The translations under genes and the position numbers were made by a program. The notes beneath the pieces are model-generated. The model was not told the DNA's origin, did not search any database, and was given only the letters and a program-made list of their open reading frames with translations. A stretch of DNA of 24,091 nt from Botryllus schlosseri (taxonomy: Eukaryota > Chordata > Ascidiacea > Stolidobranchia > Styelidae), in the NCBI GenBank assembly GCA_000444245.1, contig KE600200.1, positions 4,780-28,870 on the forward strand, read 5' to 3'. Of this stretch, positions 19,561 to 24,091 are shown piece by piece. Within the stretch, counting starts at the first letter, position 1. Every line of letters begins with the position of its first letter.

Positions 19561-19888
19561 ACCAACTGGTCCGCCCGTCCGAATATGATTAATTATTATA
19601 TTCACGGGCCCTGCAGTTTCCAAGACACCTCACTCAGCTCTACCGGTAAATCTGATTACGTGAGCAGAGAGGACAAGTAATTGATAGCAATATATATGCA
19701 ATGCCCGTTCTTATTGACCTATTTTATTTTGAATTATCGAAAATAATCGCGCTACACACTGGCTCACTAAACGGGGATCCTGATTTCGTGGCAGAAGCGA
19801 ACAACAGCACGAGGGGTCGGTTAATCACTCTATGGGAGCTCAAGATCTAAGTGTTTTGGGGGGCTTGACGAAGTTCTGTTTCGTTCCT
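19561..19888 (-). repeat. Tandem copy 1 of the terminal-exon/3'-flank repeat
   Basis: It aligns with the adjacent unit at 19889-20265 at an offset of about 326 bases: CCGAA.ATG.TTAATTATTAT, CTCACTC.GCTC, AATCTGATTACGTGAGCAGAG, TATTGACC and TTGACGAAGTTCTGTT. On the minus strand, 19880-19830 reads NRTSSSPPKHLDLELP and a TAG stop, matching the end of the frame at 15376-15633. Confidence 0.75.
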
Positions 19889-20265
19889 GCCAACGGGTAT
19901 ACGCCCGAACATGTTTAATTATTATTGACTGGTCCTACCTTTTCAAACACAACTCACTCGGCTCAACCGGTCAATCTGATTACGTGAGCAGAGAAAGGAT
20001 AAAAATTGATATCAATATATGCATTATGCAATACCCGATTATATTGACCGATTCAATCTTGAATTATAGAAATTTTTTGCGCTTCGCGCGATTGGTTGCT
20101 AGGAGCTGCCTAAAACGGACACCCGATTTAGATGATAAATAGCGGTGAACAGCTATTTAGCTAGCCTGAGGGGGTCTGGGGGCTTCGAAGTTCTGTTTAT
20201 CACCCTATGGGGGCACAAGAGAAACGTTTTTTGGGGAGGCTGACGAAGTGCTGTTACGGCCCTGG
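19889..20265 (-). repeat. Tandem copy 2 of the terminal-exon/3'-flank repeat
   Basis: It is the longer of the two tandem units. It carries the hairpin-forming GCGCTTCGCGCG (20079-20090) also present in the copy at 15570 but eroded in copy 1. On the minus strand, 20255-20205 reads NSTSSASPKNVSLVPP and TAG. No upstream exon with a continuous frame is visible on that strand, so it is a truncated piece rather than a gene. Confidence 0.75.
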
Positions 20266-20619
20266 GTATTGATAACTAATATACGGACAGATGTGCAACA
20301 AGTGACTCACGATTGAATACGCCGAGATGCGCACTGCTTAGCCGGCAAAAAGTAGCATAATTGGTAGTCCTATAGCTCGCGACCCAAGCGTCCGAATAAT
20401 TTGATATGTCGGTGTTTATCGAAAGCAAGTGTCGCACTGATTCCAAAAATACGAAGTGAAATCTCGCCAGGGCAATAAAACTACTCCGAAATAGCCAGCA
20501 ACGGTTGATTGGTCTGAACAACCGGAGCGCGGCAACACAATGGCCAATGGTGTCAAGCGAATGATCGGAACAATGCTAATTTTCATATTTTGGTGACTAT
20601 TTTGGGTTCCATTCATTGC
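20266..20619. other. No recognised feature
   Basis: Open frames here lack motifs. It lies between the tandem repeat and a hAT end. Confidence 0.4.
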
Positions 20620-20697
20620 CTCGGGATTCGTGCGGCCCCAGCCGTACTCTGAAATTCTAAATTTGGCCCTGCCACCGAAAAAGGTTGGGAACCACTG
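20620..20697 (-). mobile_element. Right end of a hAT element, CAGTGGTTCCCAACC type
   Basis: The minus strand starts at 20697 with CAGTGGTTCCCAACCTTTTT, one of the commonest animal hAT termini, followed inward by GGGGCCGCACGA. The right flank GTGTAAAG has no matching copy that I found. A degraded partner may lie near 18650. Confidence 0.6.
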
Positions 20698-21374
20698 GTG
20701 TAAAGGAAGCCCTGGCCTGTAGAGCCAAAAGTAGTCAGTGCAGTATCTCGTAATTGAGCTCTATAAAGGATATAAGGCGATTTGCACGGAATTTTCCGTC
20801 TGATTTTATCGCTGAGATGAGATGTTTGAGAAAATTCTCTTGTTCGTAAGTAAAAACAAACCTCGGTCATCGATTTCGTCAACAACAATCTAGCCCAAGG
20901 CTGTTATCAGGTAGGCGTTCGAATATGAAATTCTTTGCCAGATAGAGAAGATAAAACAAACAGTTAGGAAAAGCTTTCCGGTGCTACAAAAATGCTATTG
21001 ATTCCTATAACTCGATTTAAAAATATCAACGGCAAAACGGCCAGAACAATTACTGATATCTAAGAGTTGGATTTGGGCTGAAAATTCTATCCCGTTTTTA
21101 CGTCGTTCTGTAATTATCCTGAAGACATGCCCAGCGTAAACCGAAATGAATAAAATTCTAGATTCCATTTCCGAATTCCTACATCGTTAAAAGGCAACTG
21201 AACATCAATTTCCTCGCCACACTATCCTGGTTACGGTACACGATCCGATGTTCGTGTTTGACAAACATTTGTATACGTTCACAGCAGACGTGGATTCTAA
21301 TTCTGATCTTGGTGTACAGACATTTGCAGTTGTCTTGGTTATCAGACTGATTTCCGATTTGATGTGATCTGAAC
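20698..21374. other. No recognised feature
   Basis: Nothing codes convincingly here. The stretch ends at the TTAA target of the piggyBac element. Confidence 0.4.
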
Positions 21375-23113
21375 TTAACACTAGAACGATCAAGTGGCTT
21401 TTTTGACGCATTTTCATTTTTAAAGAGCTGGCTTTCAGTCAAATCTTACGCTGTTCGGTTGAAACTTCTTGACTTTTATTTATTTTATGTAGGCCACCTT
21501 ACCTATGATTTTCATCACTCATGTAGTACAAATAAAAAAGTTATACACAGAACTACCTAGAACTACCGAGTGGCTTTTTTGACGCATTACAGTTTTTCTA
21601 CCTTCAGGCATCTCAGTTTCATATTCTTGACGTGGTTATATATCTGATAAACGCAGAAAAGCCGTTTGTAACAACAGAACTTTGTTAATATCTACTTGGT
21701 CTCACTGTGTTAGTAACAACATCCCCTGTAACAGAAGGCCCTGGATCTTCCTCGTTCCGAGTCACCAAAGCTCTGTAATGTTATATTTCTGAAGCTCAGC
21801 GTGTTACAGGACATCACATTTGAAATGTACCATTAGACCAAGCCTACATCTGTATTGTCCATACTAATACACTAGGGTTGTACAAGGGCAAAGGGCCTTT
21901 GCTCCGGTCTACGAGATGGATCTTCGGGGGGAGAGTGAGCTGAACCTAGTAAATTGAATGCATATGAGGACTGAGGGCTTGGGTGCATTATGTTAAGTCA
22001 GGTCCTCACGAGGAACAGGTTTATGGAAGTCATGAGCTTTCTATTGACATCAGGAGTACAAAAAGGCGCGGACTCGATAAAGATAATATTGTTTTCGTTC
22101 ATTACATGGTCGAAATGCCAGCAAATAATTGGGGTAAAATGTCATATGGTGTACGCTGCTGCTACCAAGTATCTGTACACGGGCGTCTCATATTTAGGCA
22201 AGGATAGGACAGGACACCTTTTCCATAATCTATACATTTGCCAAGGATAGTAATGTGAAGAGTCTGATGTAATCCATCTTGAAACAATGTTACGTGAATG
22301 TGGCTGTATACGCTTGGAGAAGCAAACGAAGTCCCAGTTGACACTATTGTCAAAAGTTGCTTGAAGCTACCCGGGATCAGAAGGAACACAGGCAGCTTCA
22401 TGTAGCCACACTTTTCAAAGCTATCATCTCGTTGATAAGCGTAGCGGCGAGATGCCAGTGTAGAGATCGAAGTTGTACACATATTGAGCTCACTCTCACT
22501 CACTCACACACACTGTTTCCTTCAGAAACAACACAGACAAGAAACCAGTGACGGTTAAATGTTATAACGAAACAAAACCAGGGGGATATTATTGGCCAGG
22601 TTGCAAGGCAGTATTCTATGAGGGTACCAACAAGTCGACGATGGTCCGTGCATGTTTTCTTAGAATGTGAATGATCTTCTACTTGCCAAAATGCCGATGC
22701 TATAAAAATATGCAAATCGAGGATTAGTTGCAAGATTGCATTATGCAAATCTTATCTGACAAACTTTATGCTTTATGTCAGCAATAACCAAGAATGATGA
22801 TGTTGCTAAAGCGGATCTGGAACCTACTCCAAATTTTTAAACAACGTGCTCAAATACCAAACGTGCACCAGAACAACACTTGTATGTTACACCCAAAAAC
22901 GGCGATTTGTTATATAAGTCTTGCACTAAGGTGTATGTAAAATATTGCAAGTAGCTGTGAGCGCAATAAACAATGGTTTCTAATGCCGTTTGTTGAGATT
23001 TGTGCTGATTTTTATCCCCGGTGAATGCATTTTATCGAAGAAAATTCAACATGCGTCAAAAAAGCCACACGGTAGTTCTAGGTAGTTCGAAGTTCCGGTA
23101 GTTCTAGTGTTAA
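21375..23113 (+). mobile_element. piggyBac element bounded by TTAA, about 1.74 kb
   Basis: The left end is TTAACACTAGAAC followed by GTGGCTTTTTTGACGCAT. The right end is its inverse, ATGCGTCAAAAAAGCCACAC ... GTTCTAGTGTTAA. TTAA at both borders (21375-21378, 23110-23113) is the piggyBac target site. The right end has an extra GGTAGTTCTAGGTAGTTC spacer between the tip and the GACGCAT motif. On the left, that combination appears a second time further in (about 21553-21592). It holds a decayed transposase (21990-22790), so both ends survive but the element is not autonomous. Confidence 0.85.
21990..22790 (+). pseudogene. piggyBac transposase remnant
   Basis: Blocks in piggyBac order are visible on the plus strand: SQVLTRNRFMEVMSFL (from about 21996), then in another frame YMVEMPANNWGKMSYGV (near 22105), then back to AAATKYLYTGVSYLGKD (near 22160-22207). 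After a poorly readable stretch with a KLLEATRDQ-like piece (near 22357), KKPVTVKCYNETKPGG follows at 22539-22586. Last is SRRWSVHVF and NADAIKICKSRISCK in yet another frame (about 22630-22740). These correspond to the RNRF, KP-x-K-W-G-x-K, SKYLLNGFPYLGKD, YNETKGGVD and RRW-x-x-x-x-F...NA regions of PGBD-type transposases. At least three frame changes and several stops separate them. The catalytic Asp triad cannot be reconstructed with confidence, and the C-terminal zinc-binding Cys cluster was not found. Confidence 0.75.
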
Positions 23114-24024
23114 TACCAATAACAATAGTTTGAGGTTGTGTAGAAAGCGTTATTTACCGCAACCGTGACAATCCTCAGCGAGAAAGTTCGCCAGACAGAA
23201 AGAGGAGAAAAAGTGCATGAGAATAAGAATAGGTCGAGATTGCTTAAAATCACCTGGCTTTCCGACTAGAAGGCACTTTGGCGGGGATGTTTGACTGCCG
23301 AGATTGTCTACGAGATTTTGCCGAGAGTCGAGTCAAGATTCCAGAGCTCGAATGTGAATCTAGTAACAATCTTATCGAATCGAGTCAAGTATAGTATAAT
23401 GGGAAAAGTTTTTTCTAGCACGAAGATTATGTGCTCCTTGCCACCAGAGTTAATGTTTCCACGGAAATTATAGTTTCGATAAAAGTTTCCATCGTGGAAG
23501 GCCTCGAAACGTCGATAGCTCGAATCGCAACCTCTAACACATGGAATGCGAATAAGCTACGCACGTCTCAGCAACATGTATTAGACCGGTCAAAACATAT
23601 TTCTAGGCAGACAAAGTAAGAGAGGTTTTGGGCGTTCCTAATATGACCTTATTTTTTTTCAAATTGACTCTTATTTTGGAGATAATCAATGAGGCCATTT
23701 TTGACTAAAATCTCCTATTTCGCTGTATGGTCTGATAAAAAACAGCTCTTTCGTATTATAAAGTTTTGAAATTCAATCTACTTGTTATTTTTATGCGCTG
23801 TCGAATATCAATAATTTCTTTTAAAACAAAATTATTTCTAGTATGATTTTCGCTTATAAGCAGTTCAGTGTGGTTTGTCGAAAGGTTCCAGCAATATTCT
23901 GCCATGATATGTTCATCTCATCTGCCCTGATATCTTTCTTTTGTTGTTTTGATGTATTGGTTGAGCCTTTCCCCTTACTCTTCACATCTAATGATCAAGA
24001 TGATCTGGAAATATAACAAGATGA
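23114..24024. other. No recognised feature
   Basis: Apart from loose GAGTCGAGTCAAG phrases near 23325 and 23380, I see no coding, RNA or transposon signal. Confidence 0.4.
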
Positions 24025-24091
24025 ACGGGGTTGTAACCAAGTCACAAGGTTCCGAGTCACAAGTCAATCTCACTTTTATAATTTTGACTCC
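24025..24091 (-). mobile_element. Start of an inverted copy of the palindrome-rich hAT MITE
   Basis: CGGGGTTGTAACCAAGTCACAAGG and TCACAAGTCAATCTCACTT match the reverse complement of the right end of the element at 10088-10628 almost base for base. The copy runs off the window. Confidence 0.8.

Noticed and set aside
20060-20110. Helitron 3' end (hairpin GCGCTTCGCGC followed by CTAG)
   Set aside because: The spacing to CTAG suits a Helitron, but the next base is not T and the other copies do not keep the CTAG.

Overview
The window looks like nuclear DNA of an intron-bearing animal, most likely a marine invertebrate; a tunicate or another deuterostome is my best guess. The reasons are spliced coding exons with GT..AG ends, many hAT-type DNA transposon ends, a piggyBac element, a CR1/L2-type LINE and no bacterial gene layout. 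I cannot name the species. No rRNA, tRNA, CRISPR or prokaryotic operon was recognised, and I saw no LTR retroelement or virus-derived element.

Layout. 1-2400 is a degenerate satellite-like region: a roughly 225-bp tandem repeat with a shorter 'CCCATAAGAACACATGGCGA' minisatellite inside and after it. A hAT-like end follows (to 2805). The best host gene is a C-type-lectin-like domain (CTLD) split over two + strand exons, 2929-3172 and 6706-6985, joined in phase across a 3.5-kb intron packed with transposons. From 7426 to 14100 the DNA is mostly hAT debris: short non-autonomous elements with 8-bp target duplications, two copies of a palindrome-rich hAT MITE, a decayed hAT transposase on the minus strand (11271-11990) and a long inverted repeat (12891-13387).

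The DNA just 3' of the CTLD gene (6968-7425) has a diverged second copy at 14622-15335. Directly after that copy is a candidate terminal coding exon (15376-15633). Its last codons and 3' flank are repeated twice more, in tandem and inverted, at 19561-20265, with the same stop position in all three. 16805-18640 is a CR1/L2-type LINE with a broken endonuclease and the start of a reverse transcriptase, cut off at its 3' side. 21375-23113 is a piggyBac element bounded by TTAA with an eroded transposase. The last 67 bases are the start of another, inverted copy of the palindrome-rich hAT MITE.

No set of genes here forms a recognisable system. The items most worth following are the divergent CTLD and its duplicated 3' flank, the three-copy 'terminal exon plus 3' flank' family, and the foldback repeat.
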